Shown here: piece by piece, positions 34,450 through 45,328 of the stretch
Position numbering within the stretch: the stretch's first letter is position 1
Layout of the letters: each line of letters opens with the position of its first letter
From: Peronospora farinosa
Lineage: Eukaryota; Oomycota; Peronosporomycetes; Peronosporales; Peronosporaceae
Direction: 5' to 3'
DNA: 64,000 bases
Assembly: GCA_947646735.1 (NCBI GenBank)
Contig: CANTFK010000838.1
Location: forward strand, 372,001-436,000
Notes under the pieces: model-generated
What the model was told of the DNA's origin: nothing
The model's database searches: none
What the model saw: the letters and a program-made list of their open reading frames with translations, nothing else
Program-made: the position numbers and the translations under genes

Positions 34450-35300
34450 TTACTTGCGCTTGCCCGCTCCAACAAGCTTCTTCAGCAAGTTTCGATCTTC
34501 AAATGTCTCTGGGTGTATGAAGTAGTGTCGGTCACGTGCCTGGAACGACACCATCGGGTGCATCGTCTGGGCCGGTGGAGACACCTCGGACAATCGGAAC
34601 GAATTCTTCGTCAGTTGAGCAAACAGAGTCACCGTCTCGACCGTCACCATCGGGTCGTCTATAGCTTCTCCTCCCGTACCGTCAGCAGCTAACGAGTCTG
34701 CCAACCACATTCTCATCACGTAGGGCTTGAAAAGATAATGGAACAGCGATGTACTGCCCAAACCGAACAGCATGATAGTGCCACACATGGCCCACTTCAC
34801 AGACAACACACACAAACACATCAGTACTCGACCACTATGATACAAACTTGATTGTCGTAATCAATACTACTCACTTTGCCAATTGTAGAGGTGTCCTGCT
34901 CGCTTACCATGCACAGCACGGGCATGCCAATAGACGTGAGAACGCAACTAGTGACGGATACAGCTTTCATGAGACGCACAGCACGTGACATTGGCGCCGA
35001 ATACACCTGATATCCAATCAACGATGAGTCTGGCAGCGTGATTTTGTCTACTACGGCGTCATGCGTCTTCTGTGCGTCTTTATTAGACCGAGACGAACTA
35101 AAGTGGTGAACAGCGAATGACGCAGGAAATAAAGAGGTTTGAAAATGGCTATTGCTATCGAATGCAAGTCGTTGAAACGAAGATACATTAACAAATCGAC
35201 GATTGGGTTTTATGTGAGAGATGGTGTAAAGTGAGCGAATGGAAGCTGGAAACGTCTTGGCAAGACGCACTGCACGGCATGACAGTCGTAGAACCGACAT
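34450..35300 (-). CDS. TMEM70-family mitochondrial inner-membrane protein
   Basis: Two exons, 34875-35300 and 34450-34794, joined in phase 0 by an 80-nt GTGAGT intron; 256 residues. The first 80 residues are rich in Arg/Ser and lack acidic residues at the start (MSVLRLSCRAVRLAKTF), a typical mitochondrial presequence. The core YSAPMSRAVRLMKAVSVTS plus a second hydrophobic segment and FHYLFKPYVMRMW matches the TMEM70/TMEM186/TMEM223 family, whose members assist assembly of ATP synthase and complex I. Two membrane helices are visible. Confidence 0.8.
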
Positions 35301-36039
35301 GATACTCGAATGTGTGGTTGTGCGAATGTTATGCTGCGTAGTATACGCGTATACTTCATGTCGTACTTAAAGAGGAACATAACAGATGATACCGGTACAG
35401 TACCGATGACGATCGACGAGTACCATTATGTAATGTCGTCACGCACCATATGAGAATTACGAATCTATGGACCGTATAAATTGTAAACTTACGCTAATCA
35501 ACCCTACTGTCCGGACGTCCGTAATCGATGCAATGACGATTTGCCATGTAAACCATTGTTGCAAATGTCGCAGTAACGACACGGGCTCAAGAGCCACCGT
35601 CTATGCACTCGACTCGTCTTTATTCAAACGTTATGTGACATAACGTTTGAATAAAGACGAGTCGAGCGCATAAACGGTGGCTCTTGAGTCTTACGTATGT
35701 GGCAATAGCACATTGCATAACGCCTAGTGTTGACAATAGAAAGGTGGCTTTGTATGTAAACGTAGAGCCAGGTACATTTATATGTTTAAGCGCCACAATC
35801 CTCCTGTATATGGACAAAAAATCGTTAAGTTATAGCGGTATTATCGTCATTCCACGTAACTCCATATGTGCAACCGCTCCATGTAACGTGGTTTTTGTCC
35901 AATTGCCGACGAGATCAACGCAAGACGAGCCGTTCATACAGGCTCATCCTCTGCCGAGCAAAGCGCTGTGAGCATCTCGGTTCCCTCTGAGTCAAAGAAG
36001 ACTGTCTGTCGAGTCTGTAAATCCTTTCCAGCCTCATAC
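35301..36039. other. Divergent intergenic region containing a large palindrome
   Basis: This region separates the TMEM70-like gene (minus) from the Cys/His-repeat gene (plus). It contains the long palindrome described separately. A possible extra 5' exon of the downstream gene may lie here, because the open frame extends upstream of the first ATG and has an acceptor-like CATACAG at 35940. Confidence 0.4.
35586..35688. repeat. Near-perfect 103-nt palindrome (51-bp arms, 1-nt centre)
   Basis: Arm 35586-35636 is the reverse complement of 35638-35688 with only two mismatches and a single G at 35637 as the centre. Arms begin CTCAAGAGCCACCGT and end AACGTTATGT. Both mismatches would become G-U pairs in RNA copied from the minus strand, so such a transcript could form a fully paired 51-bp hairpin. 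It could be a cruciform, a hairpin RNA source, a fold-back element or an assembly artefact. Confidence 0.95.
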
Positions 36040-37914
36040 ATGGAGAATAAACAAGTGGAAAACATCAACTTTATGGATGATGCAGTACCTCGACGTGTGA
36101 TGAGAAACCCATTTGTGACTCAGACATTCCCCTATCAATTGCAACAACAGCCATCGTCTAACTTTATGCAGTTGCCAATACCAATGGAACCACCCTCAAG
36201 TCAGAGTTACACGTACCAGCAGATGCTTCCTGGACGCTATTGGCAGACTCCAACAGGGTTAGAGCCTTTGAATTACGGCAAACAGGGACGTCATGGTGAC
36301 AGCTTGGACACTGGGGATATCGTTGCTATTCTGGACACTAGCTCGTCCAGAAGAGACACTGAAGAAGCAGGGATATCATTGGAAGCATCGTCGGATATGA
36401 ATATGACTAGCTTTGACATGAACTCGTTCCAAATAACGGAATTGACAGGAGACTCTATGAAAGATACAAGTGAGTTGTACCAAAGATACGGGTGCGTTTC
36501 ACCCGAGTCCTCGGCTACAGCTGAGGAGCCAATGAAGACCCATTTTACGATGGACCCGACAGCGGATCTGGCTACTGGAGCTTTAGCTGTTTCAGCAATT
36601 AGTGCCTTGGTGGATGTGGCATATACGCAATTCAGCAAGCCGAGCAATCCCAAACTGAAGGTGGAACAAATTGCCAAAAACAGGAAAGTGAAATGCAAGT
36701 TCCCTGACTGTCCCAACCAAGCACGAGTTTCTCAGTACTACGGTGATTTTTGCAATCGACACGTGATTGTCGCACCCTGTGGATTCCCTGGTTGTCGGGA
36801 CAAGGCTATGGAACGAGCTGCGATGTGTGTGGAGCTAGGCAAGGAAGCATTACACGAGACTTTGAATCTTCGCACACAAAATGTACCCGTGTGTCAAACG
36901 CTTGGGTGCTTTAAGAACGATCAAGGAAGGGGATACTGCCGTGGCCACGAGAAATTGATGATGGCTACTGGACACCTGCCCCCACATATTAACAAGCGCC
37001 GCCTCAACAGTGCATACACTATGTGCAGCTATCCTGAGTGTACAAAGCATTCCCAGCGACATCACTTATGCCGAACTCACGGAAACCTTCTCATAGTGCA
37101 AGCCCATGAGCTGGCAGACCGACCTGGAGCCACTGAAAGCTATGACGAAATTCTATCCAAGATGCAGAAAGACATACGTCGTTGCACTCACGAAAATTGC
37201 ATGAAAAACTCACAGCGAGATCGACTGTGTACAACGCATCTTTCCGAGAAACATAATCAGCAAACGAAAGGCTCGATACCAGGCTCGACACTAGCATTGG
37301 CAAGTAAAGAAAAAAACGAACCAAGTCAGCAGGAGAACATCCGTGGAAGCAATGCACGAGCTATTGAACGACCTCGGGGTAATAAACTAGGTTGCGAAAA
37401 TCTCTTGTATGCAGGGGGTGTATGCGCGAAGCATACAAACAAGACCCAGAATCTGACATCAAGTCAAGGACGCTACGATTCAATCTCCTCTGATTCAGCC
37501 GCAGCAACTTTGATGGCTGGTGATGATAACGAAGAAGCACAAGCGTTGTCTGCCGAAGGCAACCAACCACAAATATTTAGTCCTTGGATGGGTGCTGCAA
37601 GCATAAGCTGCACTAACCCAATCTGCGATCGTAAAGGTTACGGGGGGCAAGAATACTGTGATCCATGCCAAAATTTGTTCTCGCGTGTTGTGGTACCCAT
37701 GCATGAAAGCTCGGTTGGTTCCTGGGGCTTCCCTTCCAAAATTGTATGCAGTGACGTCATACAACCTGAAGAAAACCTTTCGCTTTGTCGTGTAGCAAAC
37801 TGCGGGCAAATATCCATTTACGGTGGATTGTGTCCATCACATTTTCAAGCGTTCGAGACAGGTTCATTGTCAGTGGATCAGGTAAAGTTGACGTCACAGA
37901 CACAAAAAACGTGA
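36040..37914 (+). CDS. Cys/His-repeat ('WRKY19-like') zinc-binding protein
   Basis: An open frame of at least 624 residues from the ATG at 36040; it extends upstream without an ATG and includes a CRVC pair, so a 5' exon may be missing. The first 220 residues are Gln/Ser-rich. After that, repeats of the form C-x(3)-C/GC-x(8-12)-C-x(2)-H recur: CKFPDCPNQARVSQ..FCNRH, CSYPECTKHSQRHHLCRTH, CTHENCMKNSQRDRLCTTH, and a last CRVANCGQISIYGGLCPSH. This is the repeat type widely annotated as 'WRKY transcription factor 19-like' in oomycetes, named for a zinc-binding repeat and lacking a true WRKY domain. A second family member lies at the right end of the window. Function is unknown. Confidence 0.8.
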   Translation: MENKQVENINFMDDAVPRRVMRNPFVTQTFPYQLQQQPSSNFMQLPIPMEPPSSQSYTYQQMLPGRYWQTPTGLEPLNYGKQGRHGDSLDTGDIVAILDTSSSRRDTEEAGISLEASSDMNMTSFDMNSFQITELTGDSMKDTSELYQRYGCVSPESSATAEEPMKTHFTMDPTADLATGALAVSAISALVDVAYTQFSKPSNPKLKVEQIAKNRKVKCKFPDCPNQARVSQYYGDFCNRHVIVAPCGFPGCRDKAMERAAMCVELGKEALHETLNLRTQNVPVCQTLGCFKNDQGRGYCRGHEKLMMATGHLPPHINKRRLNSAYTMCSYPECTKHSQRHHLCRTHGNLLIVQAHELADRPGATESYDEILSKMQKDIRRCTHENCMKNSQRDRLCTTHLSEKHNQQTKGSIPGSTLALASKEKNEPSQQENIRGSNARAIERPRGNKLGCENLLYAGGVCAKHTNKTQNLTSSQGRYDSISSDSAAATLMAGDDNEEAQALSAEGNQPQIFSPWMGAASISCTNPICDRKGYGGQEYCDPCQNLFSRVVVPMHESSVGSWGFPSKIVCSDVIQPEENLSLCRVANCGQISIYGGLCPSHFQAFETGSLSVDQVKLTSQTQKT

Positions 37915-38616
37915 TCAACAGCAGGAGCAGCAGCTAACGAAGCGAACTTTTCCACATCCGTCAAGGGGAGAACATCATTGCAAATGAATGTGGCAAAGAG
38001 ATTCAGAAACGGAATTTGTGCAAGTATCTCCATCGTCTGCACGAAAGTATTTCTACCGGAAAAAAGACACCGCTACAAGTCGGAACCCAGCAATTTCCGT
38101 AGCAGAATTGCAACAAAGTGGTTTTCTCCATTAACGATACAACGGCCAAGATTTCCGTGTGCGCATGTGCTATCGATGGATACGTTTGCAAGCTCTGGGA
38201 GTCGATCAGAATATCAATCGGAGCCAATACAACATGAATGTGGTTGTCTCGACTCTAAAAGAAAGACGCTTGGAAGCTGCTTTGAACTGGAAAGTAAAGA
38301 CCTCATCAATTCTGAACAATAGTGAGTGTCGGATGAGTAATCGACAATGGTGCATAGAATAAAGAAGAAGAAGAACAACTCGAGGAGGAAGTGTTTCACG
38401 TACGATAGACGAGATACCATATAAATATGATACCGAGCTTGCATATAGTAGTACAAGTACTACGTTGCCAAAGACCGGTAGTACTATTTTTCACGTATTA
38501 ATTGATATTGAGCTTCAAGTCGTCACCACTCGACGCCAGTCGTCGTTGACATCACTCGCCTCGTGTGTCTTCTTTAGTAATTAATATCGCGTAATCAACA
38601 GCAGCGCCAACAAGAG
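37915..38616. other. Intergenic region with a possible relic of the upstream gene
   Basis: Downstream of the Cys/His-repeat gene an open frame (37978-38322) has Cys residues in both of two frames and may be a decayed continuation of that gene. I see nothing that can be joined to it. The last 100 bp should hold the promoter of the TMEM135-like gene. Confidence 0.35.
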
Positions 38617-40335
38617 ATGGAACGTGTCTATTCAGCCTTTTTTACCTGTGAACGACGTCGGGAGCCTCTAGAACTCACAGCAGCGGCATTAGAGCTGCAT
38701 AATGAAAAGCAGAAGACACAGAAGACGCAGGTTTCACGCTCTGTGGATGGAGACAGACGACGATCCATTGCTGATTATAGACGGGAAGAATTGTGTATAG
38801 AGTCCAAGCGACATGCAGCGGATAGAGCTCAGGAATTACACAGGATAACGATGGACTGGATGAGTGTCAAGAAAGATCTGAAGGCAGCGTGTCAAGCGGC
38901 AGTACGAGCTTTTATATTAGCCTATGGCTCGAAAGCTTTTACTGCAGTACTACTGGCGTCAAGGAAATGGAGCAGTCTTGAGTATGGCTATGCTGATGCT
39001 GCGAGGCTTTTATTGAGAGGAGATACACTTCGATTTGGAGCTTTTTCTGGGAGTTTAGTCGGAATCTTTCGACTCACTGAACTCACGACAAGAGCTGTTC
39101 GTGGTGGACAAAGAGATGCTGCTAATTTAGCAATTGCAGGAGCAGTTGCTGGCTTGGCGTTGCTTCTGGATTCACCTTCGAGACGTAGTACCATCTCGCT
39201 GTACATTTTCGTACGTATGCTGGATGTCGTATGTCGCCATTTCGTGTCTATTGGTGTCTTACCGACGTGGCGATACTCGTCGGAAGTGCTATTTGCAATG
39301 AGTAATGCCGCCATTATGTATGCATTTGTGGTGGATCCAAGTTTGTTGCCCAAGGTTCGTTTTGCTGTCGAAAGAACTAGTACCTACTGGAATCGTTTTG
39401 CTAATTGCACTACCTTTTTTGCAATGAAATCGCTTCGTTAGGGCTATTACCAGTGGATTTGTCGAATTGGCAGTGTGAATCACCATGGCTTGGAGTACAC
39501 CATCCGGCAGCGTATGCGTGGCCAGCTAGATGTTTATGGAAACTCGTTGTCATTTCGCCGGTGTCAACCACACTATCACATGTACGCACACTGCGTACAA
39601 AGGCAGTAAAGTCGGCTTGCATGTACATTAGTAACGATGGCTATGGTATGTTCTTGTTAATGGCTTTGTTAGGGAGTCATGTGTGGCGCATGCCATCAAG
39701 GAATGGATCAACGGATTGGGAAGGTCAATGCAAATTTATTTTCCTGTGCATTTTCTCCCTGCTATGTTTTTTCGCTTCCAGCAGCTTCAGGGAGCTCCAG
39801 TGTCTACAATTGCACGCATTTCCTATGCTGCGCTGTGCTCTTCAGCATTTCTTGCATCATACCAGGTTCGTGTTTTTTGCTAGTAAGATGGCGCACCAAT
39901 AAAATACTGACTGCTGTGTTGTTATGCAGACGGTGGCAAAACTGGTCGTTTGCATGGCTCGCAATGCTTTTCGTCGAGATTATGCCACCACGTCACTTGC
40001 AGCTGGAGTCAGTAAACTTTCACTTGATTCTGTTGTTTTAATCTTGCTGTTGTAACGTAAAATGGTTTTCCTATACTGCTTAGGTTGCAACGGGTGGCGC
40101 TCTCTTGTTTGAGCATACCAAGCGCCGCTTTGAACTCATGTTGTATTGTTTCCCACGCGCACTTGACATTGTGTGGCAACTTTTGAAGCGCCGAGGAATT
40201 TTACGCTATGTGAAGCACAGTGAAGTAGCGCTATTCTGCCTCTCGATGTCGCTCATCATGTCTAGCCCAGCCCGTTATTTCAAACCGACATACCTTCGGA
40301 TTCTGCGGTTCATTTTTGGAGGCGATATTATTTGA
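38617..40335 (+). CDS. TMEM135-like multi-pass membrane protein, five or six exons
   Basis: Exons 38617-39354, 39442-39605, 39673-39865, 39930-40007 and 40084-40335; introns 64-87 nt. Features shared with TMEM135/PMP52: an early Gly/Ala-rich segment (GAFSGSLVGIFRL), NLAIAGAVAGLALLLDSPSRR followed by SLYIFVRML, a mid-protein IYFPVHFLPAMFF, and late KRRFELMLYCFPRAL with YLRILRFIFG near the end. TMEM135 acts at peroxisomes and mitochondria. The first intron uses a GTTCGT donor. After FIFG the frame meets a stop at 40333-40335. A good polypyrimidine acceptor at about 40368 could instead be used with a non-canonical GC donor at about 40323, extending the protein to 40438 with GVEVPSRIS, similar in style to the TMEM135 tail. 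Confidence 0.75.
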
Positions 40336-40692
40336 ATTTACTTTACTGATTCTTTCCTTGATTCCAGTGGAAGTTCCTTCACGCATTAGCCAATGTACGG
40401 CTGGTCAGATTTACGCAGGAAGAGTACTATGGATTTGACGAATCATTGGTAAAGGAGTCAACATCAGCGGAAACTAGACTGCCACACCAGGGCAGAAAGT
40501 TGACTTGATTATAAGTGAAGTAATCGACTAAGTACATCGAATGCATGCATTCTCGCACACGAATGCTCTTCATATTCTGCCTGCAGCCAAACCAACACGA
40601 TCGCCCAATCTGTGCTTGCATTGAAACGCCATCCATTTAGAAATAAGGCGCAATCCAAAGCGCAGACTACCCAATGTCTTTCTGCCGTCTAT
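40336..40692. other. Convergent intergenic region
   Basis: This is the 3' region between the TMEM135-like and ALS regulatory subunit genes. The possible sixth exon of the TMEM135-like gene (about 40369-40438) falls here. Nothing else is supported. Confidence 0.35.
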
Positions 40693-41685
40693 TTATCCAG
40701 GAGGGAGGCGAGAAACGTCAATCTCTTCGTCGTCAGCCTCGTCCAACAGTGTGCGTGTAGCACCCTCAAATGTCGAGAGATCGCCCAGTTTGTCAGTCAC
40801 GCGGGTACTGCGAGCCATTGCAATGACACCGCTGCGATGGATCTCCGTGATGCCCAACGGCTTCAGCAGCTCCAAGAAGGCCTCAATACGACCAGGAGTT
40901 CCAGCCAGTTGCACCATAACTTGATGTGGCCGCACGTCAATGACCTTAGCGTCGAACAGATTGGCCAGCTCCACGACCTCAGCACGGGATCCAACCTCTG
41001 CACACAAGATTTTTGTCAGATGTCAGTTTTAGGTTCACATCAACACAGATTCCAATAATAACGAGTATCAGTGATAAAGCTGATCAGTATGAGCAGTTTC
41101 AAGGTTAGACGTACCAGCCGTCGACACCTTGGCCAGCATCAGATCGCGCTCGACGTAATTCTTCTCAGCATTTTTACCGCTGCTGAGGATGTTGACGACA
41201 GCCACGAAAACGACATCTTCCAGCTGCTTCTTCATCTACAGAACCACAACAATGGTCAATTCATTCTCCAGTCCCCTCGTCACTCAAAATCAATAGCATC
41301 CGTACGTTCAAAACACTTTGAGCAGTGCCATTGACGACCACCGTCATGCGGGAGAGCTCCTCGACTTCTGTGCGACCCACCACTAGACTGTCAATGTTGT
41401 ACCCTGCAACAAAATTGACAACAAACCCCAACAAAACATTAGACATTGCAAGTACATTCTACAACTCGTTGCAAGTCTTTTACCTCGAGCGGCAAAGAGG
41501 TTAGCAATCTCGGCCAGACAACCAGGCTGGTTCACCACCAATGCAGCAATCACATGACGCTGACTCTGATCTGCAATACTAAAAGCACGTGAAAAGTATT
41601 TGACGGCGACGTTTGACGGCGCAATAGCAGCTCTAGACCGCGGGAAACCACAACGAGTCAACGACGCCACCGACCTTCGCAACAT
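40693..41685 (-). CDS. Acetolactate synthase regulatory (small) subunit, ilvH/ilvN type
   Basis: Four exons: 41484-41685, 41306-41403, 41115-41235 and 40693-40997, totalling 241 residues with all phases consistent. The N-terminus (MLRRSVASLTRCGFPRSRAA) is a mitochondrial presequence. An ACT domain follows: VIAALVVNQPGCLAEIANLFAARG / YNIDSLVVG, exactly the IlvH pattern, then a second ACT-like half (AEVVELANLFDAKVIDVRP). The subunit activates the catalytic ALS subunit and gives feedback inhibition by valine in branched-chain amino acid synthesis. The open frame extends upstream of the ATG without another Met. Confidence 0.93.
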
Positions 41686-42890
41686 CGGAACAATTGTCAA
41701 ATGTCGTCATTGGTCCTCAATTACGTCAGTGGCTGCGCAAACAAACCCCAAGCCCGATAAAGTACGAAAGTGGACCAAGTAGGAGTGTTCTTGCGGCTGT
41801 TGCTCGGCTGGGGCTGGGCTTACATCGGACTGGAGTCAAGCCCTGTAAACTCTTTGAGATATCACAACGTACCAGCGACATCATAGTTTTAATCTTATGA
41901 AGCAATTAGTTGTAGCCGTCCTTGAATATTCTTGGACGTTCGCGTTAACGCTCTTATCTACCATCTCAAATGCTCGACCATCGGTTGTTTACCCAAGGAG
42001 GTCGCTCTCTCGCCTGCACCGTTTCCGTGAACAGGACAGTGGTTCGTGATTACTAAAAGATGCAGCCAGACTAACAGCTATCGGCAGTTTGTTGCCTTGG
42101 AATTCAGACACAGCCAAAGGTCAAGAAGATACGAGGCTTCAAAGGTTTCGTTCTTTGTGATATTGTAGTCATTCGAGTAGGGTCGCCATTGATGTCGCAG
42201 CGTAGCAGACCGAGCTTAGCGTGAGTCACGTTTTGTGGCAAGTGGATTGATTGCCGCCAGAAACGGCTTGATCCGATACAGCTTCTTCTTCTGCATGAAA
42301 CTGCGACTCTATAGCATTTGTATTGGACAACATATGAGACTCATCGTACCATATTGATCACGACTAAGGTTGAAGTTGCAAGGACGGCGCTTGAAACGCT
42401 ACATGATGCTGATAAAAAAATATCCATTGGTATACTCCTTTACTGTAATACGTACTAAGAACGTGGACCGTTGACGCCAAGAAAAGATAGAGATCTCCAT
42501 CATTTGGCACTAGAGTAGCTGGAAAACAATCAGAGCCAATTCATATACCACTGAACCACTTCAAAGCAAGCTTCTATATTTTTAGCCCAGCCACTACTGC
42601 CCCATAAGCCCTTCGTTCAGCTTCATCCCGTTCTCTCGTGACTCTAATCACGCACGCAGTGCCAACCCCCCCCCCAAAGCAGAGTTGCCAAGTCACTACC
42701 GGAACGATAGCAAGGCGAAAGAAAGAAAGAAAGAAAACGCTGGGCAACGGGTGAGGAAAGGCGCAGCAAGTCTACCGGAATACTGGCAGAAGACACGCTG
42801 CACAACAACAGCATCATAGGGGCTCGAGGTTGTGGTGCTCACTTGTGAATTGACTGCGAGGCTTTCATTCGTTCGGTTACCCGTAGCATC
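41686..42890. promoter_or_regulatory. Divergent intergenic region, 1.2 kb
   Basis: It separates the ALS regulatory subunit (minus) from the membrane-anchored hypothetical gene (plus). No open frame is supported. It includes a short poly-C run at about 42668-42677 and a GAAA-rich stretch at about 42715-42737. Confidence 0.35.
42864..42876 (+). promoter_or_regulatory. Candidate oomycete initiator (Inr) element
   Basis: TTCATTCGTTCGG lies 15-27 bp upstream of the ATG at 42891. It matches the oomycete Inr consensus (YCAYTYY) at the position expected for these very short 5' untranslated regions. Confidence 0.4.
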
Positions 42891-43862
42891 ATGCAACGAG
42901 ATTTATCTTGGATCAGACCAGGCGTCACTGGATACACAGAGGCTCAATTCATAGTGCTTGTACTAAGTGTTGTAGTAGTGGCCGTCGCACTGCTTTCATA
43001 CTTCGTGGTGGCACCAGAGTACGAAAAGTACTTGGGCAAACAGTACGCGGCGTTGATGCACGCATCCTCGGAGCGACAGCTTCATAACCAACAGGCCATA
43101 TCCGATCGAAATCCACCGCGCAAGCACAAGTCACTCGGTGCCTGGGACATTGAATCCGGCTCGAGCGACGACGACGGACTACATCACTGCAATGTGCAGC
43201 GGCGACACTCGCAAATACGATCCCCTCCTGCCAGTCTCTCTTCACCAAGGGACACGGTCATCATGGAGGCTCAGATCGCACGCAAGGAACGCAACGCCCG
43301 TCGCCGTAAGAGCGAGAGCGATGCGCTCAAACAAGCTACCGTCCAGCGAGCAGATATGCTGCGGCGTCGAGTGCTACTACGGAAGCTTGAAGAGGAGATT
43401 GCTGGCACAGTAAAGGCAAACAAAGAAGCCCAGGCAGCTGCAACGTTAAATTCCAGAATGACAAACACGGTGAATTACACGCTGGATCTGAGCAATGACC
43501 GACTCAAGATGCTGCAGGAACATCCAGCTGATTGTGTCGAGGAGTTTGCAATCCTTGCTCGAACAAAGGCATCGACTATAGCTTCACTTCTTGTGGACAA
43601 TACGGCAACGTTCAAAAGCATGATAGAGACCGTACCAGATCTTCATGAAGTAAAGCGGGCACTGAAAGTATTGCACGATGTCTTGAGCTTCTACTTGTCG
43701 GCGGATCATCGTGACATGAACAAACTTACGGTTTTTTGCAATTCATTGCTGCAGCATGATGGTCTCAACCGTTTACGAGCGTTCGAGGCATCTCGTGACA
43801 AAGACGTTCGAGTACTATCCACCTCCATCATCGAGAAGGCTGTGCCTGCCATTTGGCATTAA
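42891..43862 (+). CDS. Membrane-anchored hypothetical protein with coiled coil and helical C-terminus
   Basis: An intronless 323-residue frame. A single strongly hydrophobic segment (about residues 19-43, FIVLVLSVVVVAVALLSYFVV) near the N-terminus suggests a signal anchor. A basic, Arg-rich coiled-coil region follows (RKERNARRRKSESDALKQ..., about 125-190). The last 120 residues are helical with an ARM-repeat-like look (VEEFAILARTKASTIASLL, VKRALKVLHDVLSFYL). No family is recognised. Confidence 0.75.
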   Translation: MQRDLSWIRPGVTGYTEAQFIVLVLSVVVVAVALLSYFVVAPEYEKYLGKQYAALMHASSERQLHNQQAISDRNPPRKHKSLGAWDIESGSSDDDGLHHCNVQRRHSQIRSPPASLSSPRDTVIMEAQIARKERNARRRKSESDALKQATVQRADMLRRRVLLRKLEEEIAGTVKANKEAQAAATLNSRMTNTVNYTLDLSNDRLKMLQEHPADCVEEFAILARTKASTIASLLVDNTATFKSMIETVPDLHEVKRALKVLHDVLSFYLSADHRDMNKLTVFCNSLLQHDGLNRLRAFEASRDKDVRVLSTSIIEKAVPAIWH

Positions 43863-44019
43863 GATACATCAGTCACCTATCTATAACCCCTCAGCTGCGA
43901 TCGTATCCTCCATCACTAAGTAAATAAATTGTAGTAGTTCCTTCAGAAGATCACACTCTTAAACAGGAATAAACTAATGTCCTTTGGGTAAGTTCGTTCA
44001 TCTCAAAAAGTTTGCTTGA

Positions 44020-44529
44020 CTATTTGTGTGGAAAAGACGTCGCAATTTCTTGCAATGAGCTTGATAGTACCATCCTTAGCACCATTCGAGCGATAGATCC
44101 ACCACAGAGAAGTACACTGCCAAGAGTAGACGGGGTGAGCTTGGACTTCCATAGGATGAGTGTCTTGGGCTGCGAAAAGGGCGCTGTACTGTCGGCTATA
44201 AACTGCACGAGAGCCACATGATCACTCAGCAGCAGTGGACCACTCTTCTGAATGCTATAGCGTACACTAGGAATCCTGTCCGAGTCGTCAGGCGGTCCCG
44301 CCGATAAGATCTGCTCTTCAACACCAAGCGACACGAGGCGACGGTGGCCAACAAGTCCGCAACCTTCGCCATCCTTTAGCGTTGAGCCGCGGCCGAACCA
44401 TTCCATGCGTATCCCTTCATCGTAAGCTTTATCGACTGAAGTGTTTACAAGGTGCGACAGTATGAGCTCTTGTCCGTCACTATCCGTGTACGCCTCGAAA
44501 GAGGCGGCATCTACATACCGATCTGCCAT
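44020..44529 (-). CDS. SRPBCC/START-like protein, tandem copy 1
   Basis: A 169-residue protein from the ATG at 44529, intronless. It is clearly a paralogue of the next gene: both share RYVDA, GQELI, an EGxGxGxVGHxR block, LGVEEqILS.G, and a hydrophobic C-terminal LxxCGGxIxxxLR. The predicted alternating-strand fold ending in a long helix resembles the SRPBCC (START/polyketide cyclase) lipid-binding cup. This is a fold guess from pattern; ligand unknown. Confidence 0.75.
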   Translation of the reverse strand: MADRYVDAASFEAYTDSDGQELILSHLVNTSVDKAYDEGIRMEWFGRGSTLKDGEGCGLVGHRRLVSLGVEEQILSAGPPDDSDRIPSVRYSIQKSGPLLLSDHVALVQFIADSTAPFSQPKTLILWKSKLTPSTLGSVLLCGGSIARMVLRMVLSSSLQEIATSFPHK

Positions 44530-44731
44530 TGTATCACGAATGGAGCGCAAGGATTGGTTGAAAAGATAAAAGGAGAAATATGGGTACAGAACACGTTTTT
44601 ATGACGAATGAAAGGAATGTGAAAGAGAAAAAAGAGTACTTTTTTAACTCTTTTTGGTAACGACATCAGCGACTTGCGCAAATTCGGTGTAATTGCAGAT
44701 ATCATGGCGATTTATTTCAGCGCCATTGTCG

Positions 44732-45328
44732 CTAATCCAAGTGTCGATTCGTCTTTGCTGCAGCATTTACGGATAGTGCTTTCAGCAAGCTCTGTATCGT
44801 CGACCGTAGGATAAATTTGATCAATCCACCACAACAGAATAGATACCCAATCACACTGGGCTGCACCTTTAGCGACCAGATCACGAGCGTTGCTGGTGTG
44901 CTCTCTGGAGACGCGGCGACATCGACAAATTGCACGAATGCAAAGTGTTTCTGTAATGGAAACTGTCCAAACTTACGAATCTTGTAGCATATTGAAGGGA
45001 TCTTGGAGCAGTCCCGTTGGGTAGCCGCAAGACTCGGCCGCCCTCCGTCGCTATCGACAAGATCATCAATAGGCAGTCCAACCGACAGAATCTCCTCTTC
45101 AACGCCCAATATGACGCCACGTACGTGGCCGACGTAGCCTCGGCCTTCGCCCTCGTGCAACTCCAATCCCCCCGCAAGCCAAACTTCCTCCAGCCACGCA
45201 TCAAATACCTGAGAAGGAGAGCCGACGACACATTCTGATACAATCAGCTCTTGACCCATATATCGCTGGTATTTCTCGTAAGCTTGTGCATCCACATATC
45301 GCGTTTGGTCCAAGTAAGCGTTACGCAT
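44732..45328 (-). CDS. SRPBCC/START-like protein, tandem copy 2
   Basis: A 198-residue protein from the ATG at 45328, 202 bp upstream of copy 1 on the same strand. It carries the same landmarks (RYVDAQAYEKY, GQELIVSE, HEGEGRGYVGHVRGV, FCCGGLIKFILR) plus an extra loop after the third block. Divergence from copy 1 is high (roughly a third of residues identical by eye), so the tandem duplication is old. Function unknown. Confidence 0.75.
   Translation of the reverse strand: MRNAYLDQTRYVDAQAYEKYQRYMGQELIVSECVVGSPSQVFDAWLEEVWLAGGLELHEGEGRGYVGHVRGVILGVEEEILSVGLPIDDLVDSDGGRPSLAATQRDCSKIPSICYKIRKFGQFPLQKHFAFVQFVDVAASPESTPATLVIWSLKVQPSVIGYLFCCGGLIKFILRSTIQSLLKALSVNAAAKTNRHLD

Noticed and set aside
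35586..35688. CRISPR-like or tRNA-like interpretation of the palindrome
   Set aside because: There is a single inverted repeat with no spacers, no direct-repeat periodicity, and no cloverleaf.
39405..40041. Plus-strand Cys/Phe-rich open frames inside the TMEM135-like gene
   Set aside because: They are out-of-frame readings across exons and introns of that gene.
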